A stretch of DNA of 64,000 nt from Agrypnia vestita. Lineage: Eukaryota > Arthropoda > Insecta > Trichoptera > Phryganeidae. A model generated the notes under the pieces. It had not been told where the DNA came from. It did no database searches and saw nothing but the letters and a program-made list of their open reading frames with translations. Below are positions 10,780 to 21,678 of this stretch, piece by piece. The stretch covers positions 124,001-188,000 of the forward strand of contig JADDOH010002060.1 of assembly GCA_016648135.1 (NCBI GenBank), given 5' to 3'. Each line of letters opens with the position of its first letter. Position 1 is the stretch's first letter. The translations under genes were made by a program, and so were the position numbers.

Positions 10780-11195
10780 TAAACAGACATACCAACTAAA
10801 ACAAAGTAATGCCTGCAAAAAAATCTTATAAGATAATATAAAAAACATAAAAAGATTTTCCTTTCGTTGGGTCGGTTGTATCAACTTGAATTACAGTAAT
10901 CTTTCGTAAAAATCATAGATTTTTATAAAAACATTTTTTTCGTAGTTTTTTGCGAAAAAAAAAGCATTTTCTGTAATAAATTTTTACAACAAATGCGATT
11001 ACATTATTAATTTATTAAAATAAATGATGTCGGCTGGAAATTGTAATTATTCGACAGCGAAGGCGATTCCAGTAACCGAGTATCGCAATAGCCGGCGGGC
11101 CCGCGGCCGCGGATATTTCCACGATTCTGTGCAGTTGGAGCATCTCGGGCCGCGGTGAAAGTTATCGGATGCGTCTCTCCGGCTGACCCCCCAGA
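10780..11195. other. Low-copy DNA with GC-rich core
   Basis: AT-rich up to about 11020, then a GC-rich block (11030-11190; GCCGGCGGGCCCGCGGCCGC). Overlapping minus-strand frames exist but look like by-products of composition. No repeat partner in the window; possible host regulatory DNA. Confidence 0.35.
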
Positions 11196-11982
11196 CAGGG
11201 TTGCCAACTTTTATTAGAAGAAATAGAGCACATCTGATTTCAAAGGAGGCAAATAAAGAGTACGGACTCATAAAAAAAATAGTATCATTTATTTAAAATT
11301 TTTGAAAAGGTATTTTTTGCTACTTTTTGCAGCGCATAACGATTTTTCGTTGTTTTTAAAAGAATTGTACGACTCCGAATTCTAAGTTTACATAGATCAG
11401 GAGCTCATATCTCAACTTGGGAATACCGGCATAAAAGTAAATAGTCGACTTTTTTGGTTACGGTAATAGGTATGCACCATACAGAGTGTACCAGAGCTTA
11501 GCAGCAGAAACTTGGCTGACTATGTCATGAGTCTAAAATGTTCAAGCAACCATGGCCTAATATCAATAGTTATGGAAATATGCCATATCAATGTTTGCAT
11601 TTTTTTTTCCAATATTTCTTACATATTTTTTGCAAAAAGTTGAACTTTCATTACAGTAACTTATTTAGATTATAAAAAATTCATTCCCTCTAATACAAGT
11701 CGAATAAAATGATAAAAAACCTTGCAAAAATTGAAAAAAGTTATGTTTTACAAGGTTTTTATCATTTTATTTAAGTTGTATGGAAGCAAATAAATTTTTC
11801 ATAATCGATATAAGTTACTGTAATGATAGTTGAACTTCACCCTATGCGTGACTGGCACTAGCATAGTAAGCGTTGTGTAAAAAAGAGTATTTTAGCGTCC
11901 TCTATTAGTGTTATAGATTATAGAGTACGCCTACATGATATAGAGTACAATACTCTATCTTAGAGTACGGTTGGCAACCCTA
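11196..11982. mobile_element. hAT-type element, CAGGGTTGCCAAC family, copy 1
   Basis: Ends CAGGGTTGCCAAC and GTTGGCAACCCTA are inverted repeats. The exact 8-mer CCCCCAGA flanks the element (11188-11195 and 11983-11990). The interior matches 60445-61425 (for example TCTGATTTCAAAGGAGG and GCGTGACTGGCACTAG). It holds a fold-back A insertion at 11481-11844 that is absent from the other copy. No transposase. Confidence 0.88.
11481..11844. mobile_element. Fold-back element A, copy 2
   Basis: Palindromic element starting ACAGAGTGTACCAGAGC and ending near CTTCACCCTAT. The empty site is visible in the sister element near 60840-60850, which reads straight from the TGCGTCATA context to GCGTGACTGGC. The arms carry the same CATGGCCTAATATCAATAG and GTTGAACTT blocks as copy 1. 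Confidence 0.75.
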
Positions 11983-11990
11983 CCCCCAGA

Positions 11991-12925
11991 GCCCAGCGCC
12001 GGTGACTGACGCGCCGCGCGGAAATGCCGACTCGACCGTCGGACCAGTCCAAAATACACTAGTCCAAAATACACAATACATCGCTCGTATTTTTGTGCGA
12101 TAATTGGAACGACACGTTAAAAAACAGACAAACAGAGTTGGCTCAGCTTTCGGATAATAACGCGTATAACTTAAAAGCCCAGTTTTGACTCGGATGCTTC
12201 TTTTTCTGTAGGCAAATTTGAAAGGAAACACGGTAAAGGCTGACACAAGCATAGTACTCGCACTTGGGGATTTCTATTTTACCTACTGTTAACTGAAATT
12301 TGCGTATCGTGGACTCAATGCTAGAATTAGGTAGCTCGAGTATTGGCAGATATTTACACCATAAAAATCTTCAAATAGTAAAAGCTATTTAATGATAAAA
12401 CTGGATAATTTATACATACTATTAATCATTTACAAAAATAGACAACGAGAAAAATGAATGAAGATTAAATGCTTTATAACTAAATATCTATCTGATGATA
12501 TTTTTTTTCATGAATATTTCATTAATTTATCTAAGGGGTTCATTGTGATATTAATAAGTTATTTTAGGGACTGATTAGCGAGGAGAAGAACACCTTTTCA
12601 GTTCTAGTATTGAGCCCATGATAGATACGTATTTTCCAAAATGACTATACCGAATAATTTTATATTAACATTGTAAACGATGAAATTTAGTACGTCTGAA
12701 TATTTATAAGGCTTTACCACAGGCCTCGGTCTAGCTAAAGAGACGGAACATATTTTACATTACAAAAAACACTAAATAAATAATTACACCCTGTCAAATT
12801 AATTAATCAAATAAATCTCTTAATCACGAAAACAAAAATACGATAAAATGGAAGCCGAGACTTTGTAATGAAAACTGTGTTTAATGAGTTAATTTTTTAA
12901 GAACTTAATGGGTTATTTTTTTAAG
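11991..12925. other. No gene recognised
   Basis: Starts GC-rich (11991-12070; ACGCGCCGCGCGG) and turns AT-rich. A 90-codon minus-strand frame (11980-12252) has no recognisable features and overlaps a transposon end. Nothing else stands out. Confidence 0.45.
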
Positions 12926-12969
12926 AACTAACGTATTAAAAATAATAATAATAAACTTCGAGCTCCTAA

Positions 12970-13125
12970 CTTACTAATCAACACGCCATATCCTCGCAGC
13001 GGTAGGCCGTGGAGAATATAACGCCATACTCTTCTGTCCTGAACTAGTGCATCCTTCAACAGGTTGTAGCACCTTGTCACGTTGCCAAAAGGAGTATAAA
13101 ATGGTTCATTGACCGTCATTTTAAT
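12970..13125 (-). mobile_element. LINE C-terminal fragment (RTE-like)
   Basis: The minus-strand frame includes NVTRCYNLLKDALVQDRRVWRY-type sequence, a diverged version of the CQDRRVWRS ending seen at 37505-37935, and is followed by AACTTACTAATCAA-type tail sequence on the plus strand. Only the last ~50 residues survive. Confidence 0.6.
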
Positions 13126-14284
13126 ATCCTACGTTAGGCAGGAAACAATCCAGATCTACATCCTATTGAAAAATACTTTTTTTTTTCAAAGATATCACTT
13201 TCACGGCGCTACAACGCGCCGTGCGCCAATCCCCACTCTGCCGGTGGAAATGGCCGACTAAAATATGATGAAGCTGCCAGTAATGGGCCAACACTTTTTG
13301 GAGCACGCAACAATCCCGCACTCTGTGATTGATTGAAAACAAACAAGATTCATTCGAATCGAATCGGCAAAAACGAAATTCAGATCACTCTACACGAATT
13401 TTTTTAAATTTCACACTTTTTACAATTCTAAATTACGTAAAATATTAGAATCGGAATATCATAAATATGAAAAGGTGTATGTATAACTGTACTTTGGGAT
13501 ACAGCTAAACATTATTTGAAATGCAATAACGAAGTATTAAAAAAATTGGTCCAGGCAGAGAATGTCGGGCCAAATGGAGTGAGAATTTTTCTCAATGTCC
13601 TAGAGTGCAAACGAAGAAAAACTGAAAATTATGACATGACGTAATACGTATTTATTAGAGGGGGTGGGTGGGGGGGGAAAAAATAGAAATGTTTACACGT
13701 AATAGGTATGTACTTATCAAATCAATATATTATTTTCAAACTAAGCTAAACGCTTGATATATGAAAGCAGGACCAATCCGCTGATTTATAGACCTCACGG
13801 GTCTTCAATTTGTTGTGATTTTAATACTGAAATTAACAATGTGTAGCCAATCCAATACAATCACAATTCGTTGACATTGCACAAATAAAATTTGTTTTAT
13901 TATCATTGTTTACGGGACACACTGATTAATATTTTTTATTGACAATTATTTTGTAAATTTCAAAATGGCGGAGTCTGCTGTCCCGCAAAGGTTCTTCTCG
14001 TGTCGCCAGGGTTAGAATGAAAAGAAAAAGTTAATTATTTTTCTTGGTAAATGATGTAATGTAGCGAATCAAAAAAAAGATACTCTTTTGTGGAAAAGAC
14101 ATCAATTCGTAAATAATTTTCATTTTTTCCTAAAGAAATTATAATACCTGAGCAAACGGCGAATTTTAGTAATTGTTTGCAAAATTTGAAAAAAATTATC
14201 CCGATTTTTTTTGAAATACAATCTCAACCTGTCTGAAAAGGGGAGTTTCGAGAAAAATGCAGAAGAATAATATACAAACTTCGT
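13126..14284. other. No gene recognised; G-tract and SINE trace
   Basis: Mostly AT-rich. A G-rich tract (GGGGGTGGGTGGGGGGGG, 13660-13677) could form a quadruplex. The stretch 13690-13795 keeps CAATATATTATTTTCAAACT and AAGCTAAACGCTTG, a decayed SINE body. No conserved ORF. Confidence 0.4.
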
Positions 14285-14395
14285 TTAAAAATTCTACCAA
14301 GCGAGCCTCAAATTCCTAAAACTCGGCCAATTTTTGGAATTTTTGAATGAGCGACGACTCAAATTAATTCTTAGAATTCCAGGCTGTAAAAAATT
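14285..14395. repeat. Dispersed ~110-bp repeat C, copy 2
   Basis: Matches 7145-7255 in order and orientation (GTTTAAAAATTC, CAATTTTTGGAAT, TGAATGAGC). Function unknown. Confidence 0.45.
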
Positions 14396-14396
14396 A

Positions 14397-14890
14397 TCAT
14401 TTTGTTGTGTTTACATTATTTCTTCTTCCCCTGGCTGTTGGGGTCAGCTCTCCTCGTCCCTTAGGTTGGTTTATTTTTTTATTATTATTTCTTAATGCCT
14501 CTTCTCCTTCAGCCTTCTCTTTCCACTGGATATAGGCCTCTTCCGTACCCTTCCATCCTTCCCTGTTATTTGCTAAGTGTAGCCATTTCTTTTGAGGTCT
14601 TCCGAAGTCTCTTTTATTTTCCCAAGGTCTCCACTTCAGAACTCTGGGAGTCCATCTTGTAGCATCCTGCCTTGCAACATGCCCTGCCCATTGCCATTTT
14701 AGCTTCACTACACGATCCATGATGTCCACTACTCTAGTTCTGCGCCTAAATTCATCATTTCTTATTCTATCTCTTAGGCTTATTCCAATTGCGTGCATTT
14801 GAGCTTTTCTACAGTTTTCTTTGTAAGGGCCATAGTCTCCAATCCATACATTATCACTGGCAACATGCACGATTCAAAGACTTTTCTTTT
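14397..14890 (-). mobile_element. RTE-like LINE, 3' part
   Basis: The 157-codon frame shows the typical end of RTE-type endonuclease/reverse transcriptase proteins: ISLRDRIRNDEFRRRTRV, then DRVVKLKWQWAGHVARQD, RWTPRVLKWRP, GRPQKKWLH. The rest of the protein continues at 15722-15835 on the same strand; the two parts are split by the insertion at 14891-15721. Other members of the family lie at 39495-39935 and 40130-40185. No catalytic domain remains. Confidence 0.82.
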
Positions 14891-15721
14891 AAGCTAATTG
14901 GGATTAGAGCCTCCAGTACGAATATTCGAAACTCGATTATATTCGCCTGTTTTTAAGTATTCGTTATTCGAATACTTTAAAAAGTATTCGTTATTCGAAT
15001 ACTTTAAAAAGTATTCGTTAAGTATTAACTCATATTTATAAGATTTTTAATATTTTTCCAAACGAGACAAGGGTTTGCGAATCCTGAAAGTCATTTGCAA
15101 TGGGCTATATAATGAAGTCGGACATCAAAGATGTAAACGCCGTAAATTGTCGGACGTCTTTTACATTTGTCATTTTTTTAAAGTCATGCTCATCTTTATA
15201 CTTTTATTACAATAAGCACTCACGGTTACGGTCAACGATGGAGACGGCTTTTTTCATAAATACTTGAGCCGACAAACAAGAAGTTATATACAAATTAATT
15301 TTAAAAAAACCTTCACGTGGGTTGTGAGATATGAAGTAATATAAACATATCTAAAATTTTGTCAGTTATCGAGAGAATACTGACTCGTCTGTATCTAATT
15401 TTTTATTGTTTTTATATATGTATATTTACAAAATTGAAACATATTTTTTGTGTTTTTTTTTAATTTGTATTTCTAAATTCAACATTATTTTTCAATATAT
15501 TTTTTGTTGTTTTTTTATAACATATATTTTTAAAAATTAAAATAAATAAATTTTCTACAATTATTACGGTTTTTTATAATATATAGAATGTATTCATCTG
15601 TATTTATCATCCAAAGTAAAATACATTTACCTTTCTTAAAAATTTTACGAATATATTCGAATATATTGTCATTAAATATTCGATATTCGAATAGTTGAAA
15701 TCACGAATATATTTTTGTTAT
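14891..15721. mobile_element. AT-rich insertion with ATTCG-rich ends
   Basis: Both ends carry runs of CGAATATTCG/TATTCGAATA palindromes (14918-15020 and 15645-15710), like the hAT-like family at 5184-5770. It interrupts the coding sequence of an RTE-like LINE, so it moved after the LINE. The interior is non-coding and AT-rich. An exact target duplication was not identified. Confidence 0.6.
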
Positions 15722-15835
15722 ATATTTCCCAAAAGCAGCCCAGCTCATTCCTATTCGTCTTAGCAATTCTGCCGTTTGGTTTTCTTTGTTAATTTTTATA
15801 TTGTGTCCCGTATTCATCTTCCATTTCATGCATAA
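15722..15835 (-). mobile_element. RTE-like LINE, upstream part
   Basis: The minus-strand frame reads NTGHNIKINKENQTAE, then LLRRIGMSWAAFGK, the segment just before the LRRV...YGAETW region of RTE-type proteins. It continues at 14890 after removing the intervening insertion. Confidence 0.75.
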
Positions 15836-15839
15836 TTAA

Positions 15840-16110
15840 TAAAAAATTTCAAATAAAATGCAAACTCACAATGGCGACAGCCGACCGCTTTCTGGTACTG
15901 GGGTCGGAGGGGGCCGATGCGCTGCACTAATTATCGATCTCGTCCCGTAATGCGGAATCGCTATTCGGAGACACGGCCGCGCGCTGTCGAGCGGCCGAAA
16001 AAAATCGCGGCGTCCGACAAAAGCTCCCCTCGCTTTGCGCGGGGGGAGGGTGGCGACCCTCCCGCGCCGGTACAGGGTGGTGCGCGCATTTGAATCCTCA
16101 ATTATTCCGC
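15840..16110. other. Low-copy GC-rich block with a strong hairpin
   Basis: CpG-rich sequence with no repeat partner in the window. At 16044-16063 GGGAGGGT and ACCCTCCC form a perfect stem around a 4-nt loop, with GCGC on both sides. No ORF. Possible host regulatory DNA. Confidence 0.35.
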
Positions 16111-16115
16111 ATTTA

Positions 16116-16610
16116 CTCCCTTTATATTAACTGCTTGCTTGCTTGCCGGCCTGCCGTCGAAAAAACTTTGGATCGATTTTTGACCCCTTTCCCGCGATCC
16201 AATCGAGCTGGAACTTTGAAGGCAGACTCGCGGCGACGGTCAAGAAGATCTATCAAATTTTCGTTAAAAAATAATAACAATTATGGTATAATTTTGGATT
16301 TTTCAAATTTTTAATAGTCTTTTTCAAATTGGAATCATTACAAAAGTTTGATTATTAGCAACGGCGGCCCGATGACGTCGCGGAATATTTTCTAAATTTT
16401 AATTACTCCGTCGGTATACATAATAGGTACTTCACTACACAAAGCATGAAGTGTCTTATCAAAGCTCAGTACATCTGACATTTTAGAAATATATTAAATT
16501 ACTGTAAGTTTAGTGTTATGTTATATGTTTTAATTCGTCTTTAATTGTTGTTATATTTTACAAAGAAAGGGAGTATAATAAAAACTTGGTTTTTATGGGT
16601 TACTTTTTTA
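16116..16610 (+). repeat. Left arm of CTCCCTTT element
   Basis: Contains GATCCAATCGAGCTGGAACTT, an AAATTTTCGTTAAAAAATAA block and the inner hairpin ending GGGTTACTTTTTTA. Related arms lie at 19897-20431, 43171-43490, 44381-44664 and 59026-59478. Confidence 0.8.
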
Positions 16611-16679
16611 CTATTCCTATTACCAACGAACGCCTTCAACAAATCCATTTTGACTTTTTAATATAAACTAGCTGTGATC

Positions 16680-16860
16680 CGTCAAATATGACGTACTTTT
16701 ACGTGTCAGTTCCTAAAGAATTAGTATTTTTTTTCCTCTTCTTCAAAAACAGCAAAATAATTTTGTGGTGAAAACCTTGTTTTCACCACTTTTTTATTGA
16801 AAATATCAACATGTTTCAGAGCCCGTGGTCCCTTCGTCAGGATACAATTGTATACTCACA
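16680..16860 (-). mobile_element. Penelope-type remnant with hammerhead-like core
   Basis: The minus strand has CTGACGA at 16840-16834 and GAAAC at 16817-16813 with a partly paired intervening segment. Next to it an 11-bp stem (GTGGTGAAAAC / GTTTTCACCAC, 16766-16790) forms a hairpin. The arrangement resembles the other CTGAYGA...GAAAC units in the window. No protein. Confidence 0.35.
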
Positions 16861-17305
16861 AAATTAAATTTAAAAATCGAAGTATACACAATCAAAACAT
16901 TAAAAAGTTATATATGGAAAATGAGTAATAATAATAAAGTACCTACTTAACACGAAAATAAATTTAAAAGATAACTATTTATTTATTATACTCGCGCGCG
17001 CTCATTGCTCAAATGAAATTGCGCGCGCTTCCCCGGCGTCTTATTTCCTGTTACGCATTTCCATCCATTTTCACGAAATCACTGCCGCAGATTGCAGGAA
17101 AGCGAGATGAAAGATGTTACACATCGAAAATGAGGAATCAATCTTAATGATTCATGACAGCGGACGACCCAGACAAATTTCTAACAAGAAATGAATGAAC
17201 AATAGGTTTTTCAATGACAATAATATAATAAAAAATAAATCTAAAATACAACCATTTTTTTCAATTTCAAAGCAAAAACGATTACATTATTATATACATT
17301 GTCGT

Positions 17306-17590
17306 TTAAACGGCCACCTCGGCTTCGTTTACTGAGTGAGTTCGTTGAACCTGATCTTCGATGACTTTATCAAATAAATTAGGCCTGACGTCGCGAATGC
17401 GGCGTTCAATATTCAATTTTAAATCGTTTTGGTTCGGTTTGTTTAGATACACCATTGATTTCAAGCAACTCCACAAAAAGTAATCTGAAAGAGTTAATGA
17501 CAAATTCTTGGAGGCATCATTCGACAGTTGAATTTCTTGAAATTGTTGATTCGCCAAACTTTTCTCGCGATAAATCGATAGCGACATTGG
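17306..17590 (-). pseudogene. Mariner/Tc1-type transposase C-terminus, frameshifted
   Basis: The C-terminal signature LTLSDYFLWSCLKSMVY corresponds to the TPLDYFLWGYVKSxVY region that follows the second catalytic aspartate in this insect transposase group. It continues into NKP, an IERRIRDVRP helix and the final basic part. Upstream residues fit better in another frame (REKFGESTISRN), so there is at least one frameshift. The N-terminal DNA-binding domain and first catalytic aspartate are missing. It lies between the two inverted arms at 16116-20431 and may be the relic transposase of that element. Confidence 0.75.
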
Positions 17591-17765
17591 CAGTAGATCG
17601 CGAATCAGCTTGTAGTGTACACGCTGGAGAGAAAGGGGGACAGTAGTTTTGAGGGGGCTCGATAAATCAGTTATGGGCGCAATTTTAAAAGCCTCGGCGG
17701 CGCATAAAGTACGGCCGGCGGTGCATAATTAATTGTTCGCCATCATCGTCATCACCCCGACACAA
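17591..17765. other. Low-copy GC-richer stretch
   Basis: TTATGGGCGCAATTTTAAAA and GGCGGCGCATAAAG with no repeat partner in the window. It has the look of conserved non-coding DNA but this cannot be tested here. Confidence 0.25.
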
Positions 17766-17875
17766 AAAACTATTTCATTATTTTACATTTTTTTTTTAAT
17801 CAAAGTTCGGGAATAATTTTAAAAATATATTTGGAACATGTACCGACTGAATCGGCGTTATAGAATATTCTTTTT

Positions 17876-18051
17876 TAGGCCGGCGCCACACAGCGCGCAT
17901 CTTTCGCCGCGTCAAATCGGCAAAGCAAATGGATCGACCGATCATCCGCGTAGTGTGTTTGATAAACGCATATTGTATGGAAAGAGATATAGCGGCGTTC
18001 CGCGACCGAAGAGACCCGACGGAATATCCGCGTAGTGTGGCGCCGGCCTTA
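17876..18051. mobile_element. GC-rich MITE, GGCCGGCGCCACAC ends, copy 1
   Basis: Ends AGGCCGGCGCCACAC and GTGTGGCGCCGGCCTTAG are inverted repeats with inner palindromic CGATCATCCGCGTAGTGTG sequence. A second copy at 55671-55866 is in the opposite orientation inside. About 175 bp, no coding capacity. Confidence 0.75.
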
Positions 18052-18054
18052 GGC

Positions 18055-18250
18055 TTTTTTCAAAAGAAGTTTTTCTAGTAACTTTTTTACTAACTAAAAA
18101 ATATATATTTATTAGAAATATCATATTCAGGCTTGTAATACGGGCTTGCCAGGCAACTTTCCCCGCTCTCTTCTTACCGGGCAAAGCTAGGGAATGGTCT
18201 TTTGATTGTGGTCGACCTATTACCTGCATGTTCTGTGTGTAGTTTTCTAG
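18055..18250 (-). repeat. Dispersed repeat D, copy 1
   Basis: The minus strand carries a short coding-like stretch (GRPQSKDHSLALPGKKRAGK) followed by AT-rich tail sequence. It matches 49577-49745 over about 165 bp. It leads directly into the inverted CCATCATCGGGG block of the Penelope-like fragment, so it may be part of that element. Confidence 0.5.
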
Positions 18251-18420
18251 GATATTCTGCCGTCCATCATCGGGGTTGATGTGAACATCCCTGATGATGG
18301 ATCCTGCAATGGGATCCGAAATGTCGGCCAGAGAGGCCGCATGTACGCGCAAGAATATCCCAGAAAACAACACACGGAGAATATTCTGAGTGGCAGTGAA
18401 AACCTGAGAACATTTTTAAC
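18251..18420 (+). mobile_element. Penelope-like terminal fragment
   Basis: CCATCATCGGGG (18264-18275) and CCCTGATGATGG (18289-18300) face each other. The plus strand then has CTGATGA (18291-18297), a GGATCC...GGGATCC hairpin and GAAA (18318-18321), as in the Penelope-like element at 27502-27532. The segment ATTCTGAGTGGCAGTGAAAA (18388 on) recurs inverted at about 26950-26970, next to that element. Inverted terminal repeats are a known oddity of Penelope-like retroelements. Confidence 0.55.
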
Positions 18421-19896
18421 CTATATGTGTATATTTGTAGTTTTTAGATACTCTCAAATTTGTATTTCCGCATTTCGTATTTGGCATTTCCATAGTTGTA
18501 CAGCAGTAAAAATCGGGACATATGCGCTGTAAACATACTTTATATTTTAAACTTTAACACAACAAAATAAATAAAATTCAGAAAAACTTTATTATTTAAA
18601 AACCTAACGAATTAAAAAACTGAATATTTTAACGATTGTGGCGCTAACTTTATAGTTAGCCATAAATGAATGGTTGAATATTAAAACCTACCTGAAGCCA
18701 TCAACTACTTTTTTACTACTATTTACGTCTTGTTTATAACTCGAATAAGATTAAATGTAATGGAATAAGAAATTAAAAATAAAACATGCAAATAATATGA
18801 CGTAAATGAAATTCGTTTATTTCGCGAGTTGTTTTATCGTTTAAAATGGACTAATTTGTACATTTTGAAACCGGACTATACATTTAGGTCGCTCGGATTT
18901 AGGTTGATTTTGAAGTTAAAGGAAATAAATATATTCATTGCATTATCAGGGGTGCAGTGAAATAAAGCTCTAGGTAATTTAGGAGTGTAAAATATTATTA
19001 AATGTTTTTGAAATTTTTATTATACAATGAAGATTGTTCATATTTTGTTGTAGTGGATTTGGATATAGGTATGTTTTGAAACTCGAGCTGATTTTTAATA
19101 TTAGTTATGATAGTTAACTAATATGTAAAATGTATGAATGAGCTTAGGTGTATTAACATTCAAATCTAAAAAGAAAATGGTGGTTGGGTAGGTTTTGATA
19201 CTCGACGATTCAAATATTCATTTTTTAAAAAGAAAACTTTGTATATACTAATTTGATTAATTTAACAATGAACATTTCACGACGTCATAGACTGGTGAAG
19301 GTACGGTGATCTCGAAACTGATCGACGATAAATTAATCAAGTGGATGTGTAAACAAAGTGCGTTATTTTTTTAAATCAACAAAATTTAAAATTAATGATA
19401 CGATAATACATGAAATTAAAGCTTAAATAATCAATTTATCAAGAAAAGGAAAAGTCGTCACTAAGAAGTATTTGGTAACTAGATTTTCTAAGTACGATTA
19501 GGTCTCGTCATTTTAATAATGCATTTGTTGATAGAATTTATATAATACGAAAAGTTACATTCATTATAATGCAACAATTACTTAAACGTGGTAATTAAAC
19601 ATCATTTTAAAATGTTAATAAAATTCTGTTGGTGTTCGGATTTTACGCATCGTGCGTATGAATAATACTCACCGTTTAATGGTTCTGTACTTAGATAGAC
19701 GGCGAGGTATGAAACGCATAATAATCTACTAATAGATTAACATTAAATACGTTAGCAGAGGTGTTGAGCTGCAATACAGCTGAAATATAAAAATTTAATT
19801 TAGGTTAAAAATAATCGGAGCATTTTTTCCAAGTCACGGATTCTTTGCAGCACGTCTTATTGTTGATACTTCTTCACTACTGAACATTTCGATATT
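18421..19896. other. AT-rich stretch, no gene recognised
   Basis: Enclosed by the inverted-arm element. No ORF longer than background, no repeat partner elsewhere in the window and no transposase motif. It could be unique interior of the element or host DNA trapped between two MITEs. Confidence 0.4.
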
Positions 19897-20431
19897 TAAA
19901 AAAAGTAACCCATAAAAACCAAGTTTTTATTATACTCCCTTTCTTTGTAAAATATAACAACAATTAAAGACGAATTAAAACATATAACATAACATTAAAC
20001 TTACAGGAATTTAATATATTTCTAAAATGTCAGATGTTTTGAGCTTTGATAAGACACTTCATGATTTGAAGATTAAATTCTAAAAACATTTGTCAGTCAA
20101 TTTAGATTTTCGACATTAGTAGTGAAGTACCTATTATGCATACCGACGGAGTAATTCAAATTTAGAAAATATTCCGCGACGTTATCGGGCCGCTGTAATC
20201 AAACTTTTCTGATGATTCCAATTTGAAAAAACCAATAAAATTTCTAAAAATCCGAAATTATACTATAATTATTAATTTCTTTAACGAAAATTTGATAGAT
20301 CTTCTTGATCGTCGCCACGAGTCTACTTGCCAAGTTTCAGCTCGATTGGATCACGGGAAAAGGGTCAAAAATCGATCCAAAGTTTTTGTTGACGGCAAGC
20401 ACGCAGACGCTACGCGTTAATATAAAGGGAG
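19897..20431 (-). repeat. Right arm of CTCCCTTT element
   Basis: Reverse-orientation counterpart of 16116-16610 with small indels (extra AATGTCGAAAATC-type sequence in the middle). It ends AAAGGGAG before TA. Confidence 0.8.
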
Positions 20432-21109
20432 TAAAAATGAATATAATATCGTATCGACTAGTCAGCAGCTTTTATTACTCACTCCGTTCCACCAGATACA
20501 TTCAACCAGTACAATTCAACTTATGTAATTTAGTGTATTTAGTCGGACGTATTCCGACAATAGCAATATTGGGATCTTAACATTGTTATCCCAACACTTA
20601 ATAGATGAGAATAAAAATAAAAAATAAACGAGATGTCAGTACGAGACGTAAAAGTAGTGTTCGTCGTAATCGAACAAAGAGGTTTGTATATTTTCACATA
20701 CCTCTTTCAAATTAAATACCTTTATTTGCGATTTCCGATGTCTGCAATGCCTTTAGAAAAGTGATTTCTTCGGCGCCTTCTTATCCAAGCGGTCTGACCT
20801 GACAGAGCTTTAAACGAATTACCGAACTACCTATGGCAAACGTAACCTCGATTCTCATGTTTCGACGAAAATTACAGGAAATATGTACTAATACTGTTTT
20901 TAAATTTATAGAAAAAAGATTATTTCGTATGCACTTATTAATTTCTTCTCCCACAACGTCCTGATGTAAAATTATGGCAAAATTGTCATTGTCGCGTTGG
21001 ACTCGCGTACATATATTTTGACATATATTTTTTAAGACATTAAAAATAACCACGTTGTTTTCTTCTCACTATCAACGTTGTCACGAGCACATGGAGGCAG
21101 TTAGTGGCA
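20432..21109. other. No gene recognised
   Basis: A ~27-bp stretch around ATTACTCACTCCGTTCCACC (20470-20493) is repeated at 57568-57590. Otherwise low-copy. Minus-strand frame 20781-21053 has no recognised features. Confidence 0.4.
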
Positions 21110-21620
21110 ATAAATGTTAGGAGTTATTCTGCGTACTGCCAGGGTTTTCGAAAATACCCGCGTACTCTTTACAACTCCTTGGTGCGATGCAGACTCGAGA
21201 GTGGCTCGATGATTTGGGGGCTACATGAGCTTATAAGTACTCACTTATGGTAGAGAAAGTACAAAAAAGTTTCTAAGATATCTCTACATGAGAGAGTACC
21301 GGCATTATCCTTGGCTTTACCCAACCGAGTTCCTCCAGGGTATGCTTGGCTACTACAGAAGGAATGTGTATCTGATTACGAATTTTTATCCATTGTTGCG
21401 CGGTATGATCGATAATCCTGAAATTATGCTGAGCATTGGTTTGTATGTTCCCGATAATTACCTAAGACAGCGTCAGCGTAGATTATTTCACATTCCAATA
21501 TACAGGACCAACCTGCCAATGGTTACGCCTGTTGGAAGAGCAACCGCTATGCTGAACAATATCACTCTGGACATTGATCTGTTCCATGTCTCTGAGAGGG
21601 TTTTCCGAAGCAGGAATTGA
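21110..21620 (+). mobile_element. Jockey-like LINE, C-terminal part
   Basis: The frame at 21288-21620 has YPWLYPTEFLQGMLGY and then a hydrophobic LLRGMIDNPEIM block and RTNLPMVTPVGRA. This is the usual end of Jockey-type reverse transcriptase proteins, where a LYP...QGM motif precedes the final basic region. Upstream, frame-shifted remains of the thumb (VARWFGGYMSL; STKKFLRYLYMRE) extend back to about 21120. A dead, 5'-truncated copy. Confidence 0.78.
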
Positions 21621-21678
21621 AAGACTGCTCAATACAATACACAATTTAACTCCGTCTTTATGATGGTATTGTATGAGT

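Larger units (their letters stand above)
16116..20431. mobile_element. 4.3-kb inverted-arm element, CTCCCTTT ends
   Basis: Two arms in opposite orientation, 16116-16610 and 19897-20431, match over about 500 bp. The outer ends are CTCCCTTTATAT and its complement, each bordered by TA (16114-16115, 20432-20433). Each inner arm end has AAAGAAAGGGAGTA followed by a hairpin around AAAAACTTGGTTTTT. Either this is one Tc1/mariner-like transposon with very long terminal repeats, or two copies of a ~455-bp MITE in inverted orientation. The enclosed DNA holds a broken mariner-type transposase (17306-17590), which fits the first view. The same arm pair with a different interior occurs at 43171-44664. Confidence 0.6.
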
